Below, one piece after another: positions 8,738-17,535 of a stretch of DNA of 64,000 nucleotides. Origin of the DNA: Vagococcus allomyrinae (lineage in GTDB: Bacteria > Bacillota > Bacilli > Lactobacillales > Vagococcaceae). The DNA is taken from NCBI RefSeq assembly GCF_017829975.1, contig NZ_JAEEGA010000004.1:124001-188000 (forward strand), in the 5' to 3' direction. Both the position numbers and the translations under genes were made by a program. Numbering within the stretch: position 1 is the stretch's first letter; the number at the start of each line of letters is the position of its first letter. The notes under the pieces are model-generated. The model did not search any database and was not told the origin of the DNA. It was given only the letters and a program-made list of their open reading frames with translations.

Positions 8738-8751
8738 TTTTTTCGTCCTTT

Positions 8752-9504
8752 CTAATACGTTCGTCCACCATCCGCTAAGATGATTTGCCCGTGAATGTAC
8801 GAACTCTCAGGGCTGGCTAAAAACACTGCTAAATTAGCAATATCTTGAGGCTGGCCTATTCTGCCAAGCGGAATCTGTTTAAGCAATACCTCCCGGCTTT
8901 CCTCTGTCGGGTATAAGTGATCTAAAATATCAGTCTGAATCACTCGTGGCGCAATGGCATTAACATTAATCCCTAAGGGCCCCAACTCTTTTGCCAGATT
9001 GCGCATCAACCCATGTTGGCCTGATTTGGAGGCCGCGTAATGAGCCCCACCACCAGTTCCAGTAATCCCTGAACCAGAGGTAATAAAAACGACCTTTCCT
9101 TGATTTTTTTGTTGAATCAGATCTGCTAAAAAAGCTTTTATCGTATAAAAAGACCCACTTAAATTGATGTTAATCACCCGTTGCCATTCTTCTACGTCGA
9201 TCTCCTGAAGACTGTGATGATAGCTGATGCCAGCATTAATAACTAGCAGATCAATTCGACCAAGCTGCGCCATCACAAGGTCTCTAGCCTGGCCCAAACT
9301 CGCCACCTGACTGACATCTGTTTTGATAAAAAGAGCCGACTCACCCCTACCGTTTATTTCATCAGCCAGAGTTTCACCCGCTGATGAATCAAAATCTAAA
9401 ATAACCGTTTGAGCGCCACCCTTGGCAAATGTTTCCACAATGCAGCGGCCAATCCCTTTGGCACCACCAGTCACAACTGCTACTTTCCCTTTAAAATCAG
9501 TCAT
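8752..9504 (-). CDS. Short-chain dehydrogenase/reductase (polyol or sugar phosphate type)
   Basis: 250 residues, classical SDR. NAD(P)-binding motif TGGAKGIGR (12-20), Asp in LDFD favouring NAD, NAGIS, catalytic Ser in ITSGSG and YAASK (Tyr-x3-Lys). C-terminal LADGGRTY is usual for FabG/sorbitol-6-phosphate/acetoin reductase-like members. It lies between the EIIB and EIIB-like genes, so it probably oxidises the PTS product, the phosphorylated polyol, to a ketone. An acetoin or diacetyl reductase role is an alternative. Confidence 0.85.
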   Translation of the reverse strand: MTDFKGKVAVVTGGAKGIGRCIVETFAKGGAQTVILDFDSSAGETLADEINGRGESALFIKTDVSQVASLGQARDLVMAQLGRIDLLVINAGISYHHSLQEIDVEEWQRVININLSGSFYTIKAFLADLIQQKNQGKVVFITSGSGITGTGGGAHYAASKSGQHGLMRNLAKELGPLGINVNAIAPRVIQTDILDHLYPTEESREVLLKQIPLGRIGQPQDIANLAVFLASPESSYIHGQIILADGGRTY

Positions 9505-9518
9505 TTTGAATGGCCCCT

Positions 9519-9797
9519 TTACTTCATAATCTCAATAATTTTAGCAATATCCTCATCCATTCCGATTCCCGTTAAAAAGGATAGAGCACGAATCACTGGT
9601 ATCTGATCACTCTCATAAGAGGTCGTCGTGACTACTAAGTCCGCGCCAGTAATTTTTGCTGGTAATTCCGCCACCTTGCATTGCTCCACCGTCGCGTTGA
9701 TCTGGTGCTTCGCTAATTCCTCCTGCACACGCATGCTGACGACTGTTGATGTTGCGACACCTGTTCCACAGGCGATTAAAATATGTTTTTTATTCAC
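9519..9797 (-). CDS. PTS EIIB, galactitol/SgcB family
   Basis: About 92 residues from the GTG at 9797; TAGGAG lies 8 nt upstream of it, and an earlier GTG at 9806 overlaps that site, so it is the less likely start. The phospho-cysteine loop is ACGTGVATST at the end of beta strand 1, the hallmark of galactitol-type (GatB) EIIB proteins. It receives phosphate from EIIA and passes it to the sugar bound by EIIC. It follows EIIC by about 20 nt. Confidence 0.88.
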   Translation of the reverse strand: MNKKHILIACGTGVATSTVVSMRVQEELAKHQINATVEQCKVAELPAKITGADLVVTTTSYESDQIPVIRALSFLTGIGMDEDIAKIIEIMK

Positions 9798-9815
9798 GAT
9801 GACCACTCCTATTTT

Positions 9816-11186
9816 CTAGTTATTTTCTGATTCTGGAAACTGCTTCTTAATATCATTTCTAACCCAATACCAAAGCCCGCCGTATAACAGCAGTCCAATA
9901 ATTCCAGCCGCAAAAGCAGGCACATTCGTCGGATCAATTAATTTCAACATAATCCACAAGGTTAAATGGCTGCTCATATCAATCCCAGAAATCATCGTTG
10001 CCCCTTCGGGAAAAGCAAACCCAACAGCATGGGCCATCGTCGTCGTTAAAGCGCCTAAATTAGTCGCAATAAAGAGCACCAAGCACAGAGAGACAATCGC
10101 ATTAAGCAATCCCCGGAAAATATTTCCCTTTGAAGCCGCCACTGACCAAATAACCGTAAATGGCAAAACAGCTAAATCAGCAAAAGGCAACAAGCGATTG
10201 TAAGGTAAAACTGCTGCTAAAAAGATCGTAATCGGCACCATGATAAGCGCCACCGTAATAATTGCTGGATGAGCTGTCACCACCGCAGCATCCAGTCCGA
10301 TATAAACCTTTTTTCCAGGGAATCGTTTTTGAATAAAACTTTTCGCTGCGTCGGCAATTGGCGCCAAACCTTCCATTAACAACGCCACCATTCTCGGCAT
10401 CAAAATCATCACCGCTGACATCTGAATCCCTAACTGAATAATGGCTTGAGAATCATAACCAGCCAAGAAGCCCATGCCGATTCCTAAAATCAGGCCGATC
10501 ATCATCGGTTCTCCAAAAAGCCCCAGCTTATCCTTTAAGTTCTTGGCATTGATGTCGATCTTATTCAAACCAGGTATTTTGTCCCAAAGCCGATTTAAAG
10601 CATAGGTAATGGGAGCGAAGTTTACCGTTTCACCGTGAGGCAGCGAAATCCCCGGTAGGCCAAAGAAATGTTCAACTGCTGGTGCCGTCCAGTCAGCTAA
10701 TTTGAAAATCACAAACGCATTGATCAGCGAACAAATAATCGCAATCCAAATTGAATTTGTCGCATAATAAATCATGGCCCCTGGAAAAATTAAATGCCAG
10801 TAATTCCACAAATCCACATCCATTGTTTTGGTCATATTGTAGCGCAATAAAATAATATTAAAGATAAAAATAACTGGTATTAACAAAACGGCAATCGGTG
10901 TCGCAAAGGTAATCGCCGCACCAATTGGCCAGCCAACATCCAAAATGTCCAAATTTAAGCCCAGCCGTTCAATCATCGCTTGAGAAGCCGTGCCAACTGA
11001 ATCAGATAATAAACCAATTACTAAGTTCAAGCCAGTAAACCCAATACCAACCGTTAAGCCTGCGCGAAATGACTTGCTGAGAGACTGTCCCAGAATTAAC
11101 CCAAAAATCGTTAAGATAATCGGCAACATAGCCGTTGCCCCTAAATCAAGAATATAATTAACTGCTGATTTAATTAGTTCTAACAT
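9816..11186 (-). CDS. PTS EIIC, galactitol (GatC/SgcC) family permease
   Basis: 456 residues with about ten to twelve hydrophobic segments. The N-terminal half has the family signatures LGATAMLPIILTIFGLILG and GIGFTGLNLVIGLL. It forms the membrane channel that translocates and phosphorylates the substrate. The family handles galactitol, arabitol, ribitol and related polyols or deoxy sugars; the actual substrate is not readable from sequence. It lies between EIIA and EIIB. Confidence 0.9.
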   Translation of the reverse strand: MLELIKSAVNYILDLGATAMLPIILTIFGLILGQSLSKSFRAGLTVGIGFTGLNLVIGLLSDSVGTASQAMIERLGLNLDILDVGWPIGAAITFATPIAVLLIPVIFIFNIILLRYNMTKTMDVDLWNYWHLIFPGAMIYYATNSIWIAIICSLINAFVIFKLADWTAPAVEHFFGLPGISLPHGETVNFAPITYALNRLWDKIPGLNKIDINAKNLKDKLGLFGEPMMIGLILGIGMGFLAGYDSQAIIQLGIQMSAVMILMPRMVALLMEGLAPIADAAKSFIQKRFPGKKVYIGLDAAVVTAHPAIITVALIMVPITIFLAAVLPYNRLLPFADLAVLPFTVIWSVAASKGNIFRGLLNAIVSLCLVLFIATNLGALTTTMAHAVGFAFPEGATMISGIDMSSHLTLWIMLKLIDPTNVPAFAAGIIGLLLYGGLWYWVRNDIKKQFPESENN

Positions 11187-11214
11187 GCGTTACATCCCCT
11201 TTATTTTTGTTTTT

Positions 11215-11679
11215 TCAAATGATCTCCCGTAACAATTGATTAATCGACTCAACCTCCTTCCCTTCCTTGATCATGGCCAATGCGCGCTCATTCTGACAAA
11301 GACCAATTAACTTTTGCAACATTACCAACTGATTTTCCGGCTCTTTAATGGCTAACATAAAGATAATTTCCACTGGCACTTCCTCTCCTGGACTGGCCAT
11401 CACCTCGAAAATGACAGGGGTTTCAACAATCCCTACCAAAAAACCTTCATGAATCACATGCTGACTCTCAGTGTGAGGAATAGCAACACTGATCCCTTTA
11501 GTGGGAAGCCCTGTCGGAAATTCCTTTTCCCTGAGAATCACGGCCTCTTTATAGCTGTCCTTCACGTAGCGTTCCGCAATCAGCACATCGCTCATTTTTT
11601 CCAAAAGCTCCGTCCGCTTCTCGGCTTGAAAGCGACAAAACATAAACTTTTCTTTAGTATCATACAGTAACTTTTTCAT
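11215..11679 (-). CDS. PTS EIIA, fructose/galactitol type
   Basis: About 154 residues from ATG 11679 (MKKLLYD), overlapping the last 20 nt of the regulator gene in another frame, which suggests translational coupling. The EIIA-type-2 active-site histidine is in SVAIPHTES, followed by a hydrophobic core with VEIIFMLAI. It takes phosphate from HPr and gives it to EIIB. It stands first of the transport genes, directly behind the PRD regulator that it probably also modifies. Confidence 0.85.
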   Translation of the reverse strand: MKKLLYDTKEKFMFCRFQAEKRTELLEKMSDVLIAERYVKDSYKEAVILREKEFPTGLPTKGISVAIPHTESQHVIHEGFLVGIVETPVIFEVMASPGEEVPVEIIFMLAIKEPENQLVMLQKLIGLCQNERALAMIKEGKEVESINQLLREII

Positions 11680-13819
11680 CGACAATCCCCATCACTTCAT
11701 TTTCTAAATTTTTTATTTTGTCTAATAAGGCCCACTCTGTCTGACAAGATCCTAAGACCTGATCAAACTTGCCACTGCCTAAGATCTCTGTTAAGTTATA
11801 CAAACAACTGCCCAAATTATCTTGCTCGGCAATGCTGAAAGCAATCACATACTTGACTGGATCATTTTTCTGGTGATTAAAATTAACTGGTTGCTGTAAG
11901 CGAACAAAACTTGCCCCGGTTTTCAAGGCACCATTTTTCCCATCAGCATGGGGAATCGCCACTCCTGGATAAATCACCACATAAGAGTCCAACTGATCGA
12001 TGATCTCGATCATCGACTCAATATAAGACTCTGTAATCAAACGATCCCTTAACAATAGCTGCCCACTTAAGCGCACCGCGTCTTGCCAAGTCTCAGCTTG
12101 ACCATTTAGCTCGATCCGTTGTACAGCTAAAATATCGGATAAGGTGGCAATCTCACGAGCAGAGTGTTCTTTCTCCACTTCAAAGTGAGCATAATAAACC
12201 CTCTCCAATTCTGCCAAAGCATGAACCTTGTCCTCAGTATCGATGTATTTATCGATTACCTGTAAATACTTCTGATAAAACTCATCTTTTCGACTCTTCA
12301 CTGTCTCACCTACTTGGTTTTTCATGACCTTTTGGGCCTGAAGCTGATAGACCATTCGTTGGATATCCATAATATTGGTTTCAGACAACATCGGATTAAC
12401 AATCACCAAGGGGTGCGAAAACTGACGAATCGGCACAGTTGAAACTACCAAATCCTGAGTCAACCACTGGCTAGTGGCAATATCATGAGAAGAATCCACT
12501 GAAATGATCTCAATTTGTGGAAATATCCGCGTGATCTTCGCCTTTAACAATTGAGCAGTGCCCCTACCAGAATTACAAACGAGACGAACAGTGATAACCG
12601 GCTGATCACCTGAGCTATTTTCTACGATCGCCATAACGTACATAACGAGAAATGACACCTCGTCATCTGAAAAGGATTTTTCTAAATAAGTCTCCAAATT
12701 AGTTAAACTCGATCTAACAATTGGGAAGATGTCTCGATAAGACGCCATGATTTCTGGCAGCAAGTCATTTTCAACCGTCACATTCTCCTTAATTCTCAAT
12801 ACTGACAACTTCAAGTGGTTTTCTAGCAATTCGAAAAGATCGCTATTTAAGTAGTATTTAATGTTGAGTTTATTGGACAAATGGAAGATGAACTCATTGA
12901 CCAGTATTTGGATTTCAATGGAATCAATCTTTCGACCATTGTTTTTTAAATAGCTCTTTTGCCGCAAATTCCCTGTCAAAAATAACAGTTCACTTTCTGA
13001 AAAAGACACGTTGAAATCGGATTCAATTTCGGTTGCCAAACTTTTAGCAAAGCCATATTTAGAACTGCTGACTAGCTGCTCCGTTTTTACCTCACTAATG
13101 CTTTGTCCCTGTTCTAAACGGCTAACCACAATCATTAAGTAACAAACCACTTCCTGATAAGAAAAATCAGACAACTGTAAATCATGTTGACGTTCTGCTT
13201 TAATTAGCAAGCCTTTCATTTTTTGATAAATCCCATCTTGATCGATAATGTCCAACAATAATCGTTGAAAAATACTGTTTTCATTGCCAAAAGCATAAGC
13301 ATATTCACCAGCGAACAAGCCGTTTAATAAAATTAGTTTCAACATAGCTCGTCGAAGATCTCCCTCATCCCCCCGTATTTGATACCCTTTACCAACCTGT
13401 GAATAAAGCTCCAACTCATTTTTTTTAAACCAAAGTTTCAACTCTTCAATATCGCTAATCAACGTATTGCGACTGACAAGTAAGTATTCAGATAAATAAT
13501 AAGTGGTCACATACTCAATAGAATTCAGTAGTAATAGGGCTAGAATGGTTCGACGCTCATTTTGTGAAAGACGGTAATGCTGAAATGTGGCATAGTTTTT
13601 TAACGTTTGGTTCCAATCGACATTGGAGGTAAAAATAATCGTACCACTTTCGTCGAATATTATTTGCCCTTGCTCATCCGCAGCAAACTGCTCATTAATA
13701 TCATTAAGATCATTCCTAATAGTTTGCTCCGATACTTTAAACAGCTGAGCATAATCTTGTAACGACTTTTTCTCTCCTCGTAACACATCCAATATAATCT
13801 TGTTAATTCTTCTGTTCAT
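11660..13819 (-). CDS. PRD-domain transcriptional activator (BglG/MtlR/LevR-like) with EIIB- and EIIA-like domains
   Basis: About 719 residues from ATG 13819, which has GGAGGTG nearby; the longer frame only adds five residues overlapping that site. Order: N-terminal helix-turn-helix (about 1-60), Mga-like/second HTH, two PRD domains (about 180-390), an EIIB-like domain with VRLVCNSGRGTAQLL (about 415-500), and a C-terminal EIIA-like domain with the histidine in GVAIPHADG. In this family phosphorylation by HPr and by the cognate PTS makes the activator respond to substrate and to preferred sugars. It is the first gene of the operon, so it is likely autoregulated. Confidence 0.88.
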   Translation of the reverse strand: MNRRINKIILDVLRGEKKSLQDYAQLFKVSEQTIRNDLNDINEQFAADEQGQIIFDESGTIIFTSNVDWNQTLKNYATFQHYRLSQNERRTILALLLLNSIEYVTTYYLSEYLLVSRNTLISDIEELKLWFKKNELELYSQVGKGYQIRGDEGDLRRAMLKLILLNGLFAGEYAYAFGNENSIFQRLLLDIIDQDGIYQKMKGLLIKAERQHDLQLSDFSYQEVVCYLMIVVSRLEQGQSISEVKTEQLVSSSKYGFAKSLATEIESDFNVSFSESELLFLTGNLRQKSYLKNNGRKIDSIEIQILVNEFIFHLSNKLNIKYYLNSDLFELLENHLKLSVLRIKENVTVENDLLPEIMASYRDIFPIVRSSLTNLETYLEKSFSDDEVSFLVMYVMAIVENSSGDQPVITVRLVCNSGRGTAQLLKAKITRIFPQIEIISVDSSHDIATSQWLTQDLVVSTVPIRQFSHPLVIVNPMLSETNIMDIQRMVYQLQAQKVMKNQVGETVKSRKDEFYQKYLQVIDKYIDTEDKVHALAELERVYYAHFEVEKEHSAREIATLSDILAVQRIELNGQAETWQDAVRLSGQLLLRDRLITESYIESMIEIIDQLDSYVVIYPGVAIPHADGKNGALKTGASFVRLQQPVNFNHQKNDPVKYVIAFSIAEQDNLGSCLYNLTEILGSGKFDQVLGSCQTEWALLDKIKNLENEVMGIVDEKVTV

Positions 13820-13840
13820 CTTGGGCACCTCCACACTTTT

Positions 13841-13868
13841 ATTATAAGTTAGGTCAATTTTTTCACAA
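13841..13868 (-). promoter_or_regulatory. Promoter of the PRD-PTS-dehydrogenase operon
   Basis: On the minus strand TTGTGA (13863-13868), a 16-nt spacer, then TATAAT (13841-13846), a perfect -10. The regulator start lies 22 nt below the -10. Confidence 0.65.
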
Positions 13869-13879
13869 GACCAATTAAC

Positions 13880-13894
13880 TTGATATCGTTTTCA
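13880..13894. promoter_or_regulatory. cre-like box (CcpA site) between the PTS operon and the zinc dehydrogenase
   Basis: TTGATATCGTTTTCA fits the cre consensus WTGNAANCGNWNNCW at 14 of 15 positions. It lies in the divergent intergenic region, 12 bp above the -35 of the operon promoter and upstream of the dehydrogenase promoter, so catabolite control of both sides is likely. Confidence 0.6.
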
Positions 13895-13917
13895 AATAAT
13901 TTGTGATAGCCAGAAAA

Positions 13918-13946
13918 TTGAGTTAACAAGCGAAAAATGCTACCAT
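13918..13946 (+). promoter_or_regulatory. Promoter of the zinc dehydrogenase gene
   Basis: TTGAGT (13918-13923), 17-nt spacer ending TGC, then TACCAT (13941-13946): an extended -10 type promoter with moderate match. It leaves a leader of about 70 nt. Confidence 0.45.
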
Positions 13947-14019
13947 CAACTTATCCAATATCTGCTTAATCTTGGGGCTCACATTGACTTAAACTAATGA
14001 GTAAGGAGTTTATTATACT

Positions 14020-15048
14020 ATGAAAGCATTACGAAAAACGAATCCCGGCTACAATCAGATGCGCTATACAAACGTCGTCACTCCTGATCTTAAAGAAGAT
14101 GAAGTAAAGATTCGGGTCCTTTTTACGGGGATTTGCGGATCCGATATTCATAACTTTAAAGGAGAATACACCAAAGTTACCCCACTTACATTAGGTCATG
14201 AATTTTCAGGAGAAATCGTTGAAGTTGGGGAAAGTGTTGAACGATTAGAAGTGGGCGATATCGTCAGCAGTGAAACCACCTTTGAAGTCTGTGAAAAATG
14301 CCCCTACTGTCTCAAAGAAGAGTACAACCTTTGCAGTCAGCGAAAAGGACTGGGAACTCAGATTGATGGGAGCTTTGCAGAATATGTCATCGCTAAAGCT
14401 TCACGTTGTCATAAAATACCCGACAATATTACCCCTCAAGTCGCTGCCATGTTGGAACCCTTGGCTTGTTGTGTTCATGCTGTAATGGAAAAGACGGCGA
14501 TTCAATCAGGAGAAACCATTGCTGTTTTTGGTCCAGGCCCGATTGGCTTGCTGATGTCACTTGTCTTAAAGACCTATCAGGTAACCGTCATCCTTATTGG
14601 TATTACACAAGATAAAAAGCGTTTGCAACTGGCATCCACTTTAGGTATCGATCAGATAATCGACAGTCAAACCTGCGACTTAACATCAAAAGTGGCTAGT
14701 TTGACCGATAATTTAGGCGTTGATTATGTTTTTGAATGTTCTGGCAGTCCTGTCGCTCTTCGCCAAGCCTTTCAGATTAGTAAAAAGCAAGGTACCATTA
14801 TTCAAGAAGGGCTTTTTGCCAAAGATATGATTCCGATCGACATGAGTCTTCTGATTCACAAAGAGATTCAATATATCGGATCGCGAACCCAGAAACCAAG
14901 TTCTTGGTTGAAATCCCTCGATCTTCTGGAATCAGAAAAAATCGACTTAACTCCCTTAGTTTCTGCCGTTTATCCATTAGCAGAATGGGAACAAGCCTTT
15001 CAAAAAGTGATGGCCGGAGATGATATCAAAGTATTACTTCAGCCCTAG
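14020..15048 (+). CDS. Zinc-dependent polyol/polyol-phosphate dehydrogenase (GatD/sorbitol dehydrogenase-like)
   Basis: 342 residues, medium-chain dehydrogenase. Catalytic zinc ligands Cys39, His60, Glu61 (ICGSD, LGHE); structural zinc cysteines 91, 94, 97 and 105; Rossmann motif FGPGPIGLL near 170. The closest families are L-iditol/sorbitol and galactitol-1-phosphate dehydrogenases. AAGGAG lies before the ATG. Divergent from the PTS operon and sharing its control region, it probably oxidises the same imported polyol phosphate or a related one. Why the locus has two dehydrogenases (this and the SDR) is open. Confidence 0.85.
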   Translation: MKALRKTNPGYNQMRYTNVVTPDLKEDEVKIRVLFTGICGSDIHNFKGEYTKVTPLTLGHEFSGEIVEVGESVERLEVGDIVSSETTFEVCEKCPYCLKEEYNLCSQRKGLGTQIDGSFAEYVIAKASRCHKIPDNITPQVAAMLEPLACCVHAVMEKTAIQSGETIAVFGPGPIGLLMSLVLKTYQVTVILIGITQDKKRLQLASTLGIDQIIDSQTCDLTSKVASLTDNLGVDYVFECSGSPVALRQAFQISKKQGTIIQEGLFAKDMIPIDMSLLIHKEIQYIGSRTQKPSSWLKSLDLLESEKIDLTPLVSAVYPLAEWEQAFQKVMAGDDIKVLLQP

Positions 15049-15054
15049 AAAAGC

Positions 15055-15089
15055 AAAAAGCCCGCTCCAACTTAGGGAACGGGCTTTTT
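15055..15089 (+). terminator. Terminator of the zinc dehydrogenase gene
   Basis: AAAAAGCCCG-(ctccaacttaggga)-CGGGCTTTTT, 7 nt after the stop codon. Confidence 0.9.
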
Positions 15090-15156
15090 ACGATACTCTT
15101 GCTGATGCTCAAAATTCTTTAATGTTTACATCCTAAATAACAAACAAATTATGTAC

Positions 15157-16095
15157 TTATTCATAGTTTCTATCAAGATAATTTACATCAAAATATTCAT
15201 ATGACAAAAGTTTACCTTCTGCTTTATCAATGGCAACAGAAAAAAATGTATTATCTGACAGCCCAACTTCAACTACATAGTGAGCTTCAAAAGGTAAACC
15301 GACTTCCTCAATGCTTTTTTTCTTTTCTCCTTCTTCGTATCTATATTCATTTGACTGGTCCCACTCACTGCCAACGGCAACATACACAATATCAACAATT
15401 TGCGTCTTGTCAATCGTTAACTCCAGATCACCTGTGATTTTTTTTCCATAGTCAAGGGCCATTTGTTTGATATCTTCTTGTTCAGGTAATTTATTCCATC
15501 CAGCTATCCTTTGTTCTTGTTCAACACGCTCTTCGGAACTATATAATACAGGTGCTTCCTCACTGCCAAGGATTAAATCGTCATCATCGCTTTCAACCAC
15601 TTCCTCATTCCAATTATCAAACCAGCTCCAATCAAGACTTGGATCACTATTTACTGAAGCAGAGGTTAACTTGCCAGCTCTGGAATCAACATTAAACATA
15701 GTTGACCCTTCTGCCAATTCTATCGTAATATTCCAATAAGGATTAGAATTTTTAAAAAGAGGTGGTATAAATACGATAAACACTCTGTTCTTTAATTTAA
15801 CATTAAAATCTGCTTCTAAAGACTCCAAGCCAATGGTAAGTGCTGATTGAGGAGAAATATCATTTTCAGTCGGTTTAACTGATTCATACGTACGAATGGT
15901 AAAGCCCTCGATTTCCTGCTGATCTTTAAAAGAAACTTTTTGCTTAATTTCTTTTGCATCAACAGTCTGTAGGTGACCACTACTAACACTATTAACAAGG
16001 GAAACACTCGCTCCCATCAGTCCTAACAGTGCTACAATACTAACCCCGCCAATGACTACCGTCTTGATCGCCTTTTTTGTTTCATTTCGTTTCAT
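15157..16095 (-). CDS. Membrane-anchored PepSY-like protein
   Basis: 312 residues. One N-terminal hydrophobic segment (about 12-35) without a lipobox, then an extracellular part. Two regions (about 78-140 and 205-310) look like PepSY domains: helix with ALTIGLES or MALDYGKK, then strands ending in a VDSRAGKLTS or IDKAEGKLLSYE type hairpin. An acidic stretch (ESDDDD) lies between. PepSY domains are thought to inhibit or sense extracytoplasmic proteases. Its own promoter region contains an ACAAGTTGATA box shared with the response regulator promoter, so it is probably the target of the adjacent two-component system. Confidence 0.65.
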   Translation of the reverse strand: MKRNETKKAIKTVVIGGVSIVALLGLMGASVSLVNSVSSGHLQTVDAKEIKQKVSFKDQQEIEGFTIRTYESVKPTENDISPQSALTIGLESLEADFNVKLKNRVFIVFIPPLFKNSNPYWNITIELAEGSTMFNVDSRAGKLTSASVNSDPSLDWSWFDNWNEEVVESDDDDLILGSEEAPVLYSSEERVEQEQRIAGWNKLPEQEDIKQMALDYGKKITGDLELTIDKTQIVDIVYVAVGSEWDQSNEYRYEEGEKKKSIEEVGLPFEAHYVVEVGLSDNTFFSVAIDKAEGKLLSYEYFDVNYLDRNYE

Positions 16096-16154
16096 ACTGT
16101 ATAACTCCTTTCTTGAATTGATCCTAGTATAGCTCTTTATTATTTTAGAAATGG

Positions 16155-16165
16155 TATCAACTTGT
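16155..16165 (-). promoter_or_regulatory. Shared ACAAGTTGATA box upstream of the PepSY-like gene
   Basis: ACAAGTTGATA on the minus strand, 60 nt before the start, just above a promoter with a good -10 (TATACT) but poor -35. The same 11-mer occurs above the response regulator gene at 18238-18248. It overlaps the kinase stop codon. Confidence 0.45.
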
Positions 16166-17535
16166 TAACAACATGTAAAAACAATGGTAACAGTCGTTCC
16201 TTTTTCGGATGAGTGGTAATGAAGAGTTCCTAGGTGTTGTTCGATTATTTTGTGGCATAATGTCACACCTAAACCAGCCCCTCCTGTATGCCTCGCTCTA
16301 GAACTGTCTGATCGAAAGAAAGGCTGACCAATTTTCTCTAGTTCATTTTGTGTTATGCCACAACCATTATCATGTACAGCAACGCAAAGCTGCGTTTGGG
16401 TTATTTCTGCGGTAATCCAAACCTTCCCACCAGCCTCGCTCGCATTAATGCCATTATCAATGAGATTAATAAAAAGACTTTTAAGCAAGGTTGGATCACC
16501 ATATAACTCAATATTCTCTAGCTTTTCATAATCGAAAACTACATTTTTTTGCTGTAGCTTTTCAGAAAGAGTGTAGTCCACTTCTTTTAATATTGTGGCT
16601 AAAGACAAACGATGGTAATCTAAGGATGTATGCTGAATTGTATAGCTTTGTAACATCATCTGTGATAATTGCTGCAATCTAGCACTCTCAGATGTAATAA
16701 ATGATAAGGCCTCAATCCGCTCCACCTCCGTCACTTCCGCAATTAGCAGATAATCTGCATAGCCTTTAATCGCTGTTAAAGGTGTCCTAATTTCATGGGA
16801 CAAATTAGCAACAAGTTGTTCTTTTTGTCGAGAACTTTCCTGCAAATCAGATATATATTGTTGCATAAATTGAGCCATATTATTAAAACTTGTAGCCAAA
16901 CGCCCTATCTCATCAGGGCTTCCTTGGTCTGCTCTGCATCCCAAATCGCCTTCCGCTAACTGATCTGCCATTGATGTCAATTTTTCAAGGGGAGCAGTTA
17001 AACGACGCAAAATCACAAACAAACCTATGGTTAAGGTTAATAAAATACCTCCGCAACCAATTAAATATGCCAATCGTGTTTGGTTTGACCTCCAAATAAA
17101 AGATGATAGATCATATTGATAGGTTAACGTCCAGCTTCGATAATTCCCTTTAAGTAAATTAGTAATATATAAATAGGGCGTCCCTTCATTCTTTAATATC
17201 TGATAATTTACCTCATCTTCTTTAAGAGGTGTTTGATTCATTGAATTTGTCTTCGTCCTTGCAATTTCTATTTGAGAATTTTCTGTAAGATACGTTTCTT
17301 TATAAAATTTGAAAACCGTTAAGAGCATCTTCTCATTCCCTTGATTTAAGACACTGATATCATGATTCAGATTTTCAGCAATAACCGTTTGCTCAGCAAG
17401 ATGCTGAGCAATCTCTAGGTTTAAATTTTGATGATAACCAATTATTTCAATAATAAAAACACCAAGACATAAACAAACACCGCAAAAAAGTAGTGTAATC
17501 AAGTATGTTTTTTGCCAAAAGTTGTATTGACTCAT
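16165..17535 (-). CDS. Sensor histidine kinase
   Basis: 456 residues. Two membrane segments (about 11-33 and 155-177) enclose an extracellular sensor of about 120 residues. HAMP (about 178-230), HisKA with His247 in NLSHEIRTPL, then the ATPase domain with the N box (NLIDNGINA), HDNGCGI and GAGLGV motifs. It overlaps its response regulator by 4 nt (ATGA), so the two are co-translated. The class resembles BaeS/YkoH-type envelope sensors. The signal is unknown. Confidence 0.9.
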   Translation of the reverse strand: MSQYNFWQKTYLITLLFCGVCLCLGVFIIEIIGYHQNLNLEIAQHLAEQTVIAENLNHDISVLNQGNEKMLLTVFKFYKETYLTENSQIEIARTKTNSMNQTPLKEDEVNYQILKNEGTPYLYITNLLKGNYRSWTLTYQYDLSSFIWRSNQTRLAYLIGCGGILLTLTIGLFVILRRLTAPLEKLTSMADQLAEGDLGCRADQGSPDEIGRLATSFNNMAQFMQQYISDLQESSRQKEQLVANLSHEIRTPLTAIKGYADYLLIAEVTEVERIEALSFITSESARLQQLSQMMLQSYTIQHTSLDYHRLSLATILKEVDYTLSEKLQQKNVVFDYEKLENIELYGDPTLLKSLFINLIDNGINASEAGGKVWITAEITQTQLCVAVHDNGCGITQNELEKIGQPFFRSDSSRARHTGGAGLGVTLCHKIIEQHLGTLHYHSSEKGTTVTIVFTCC

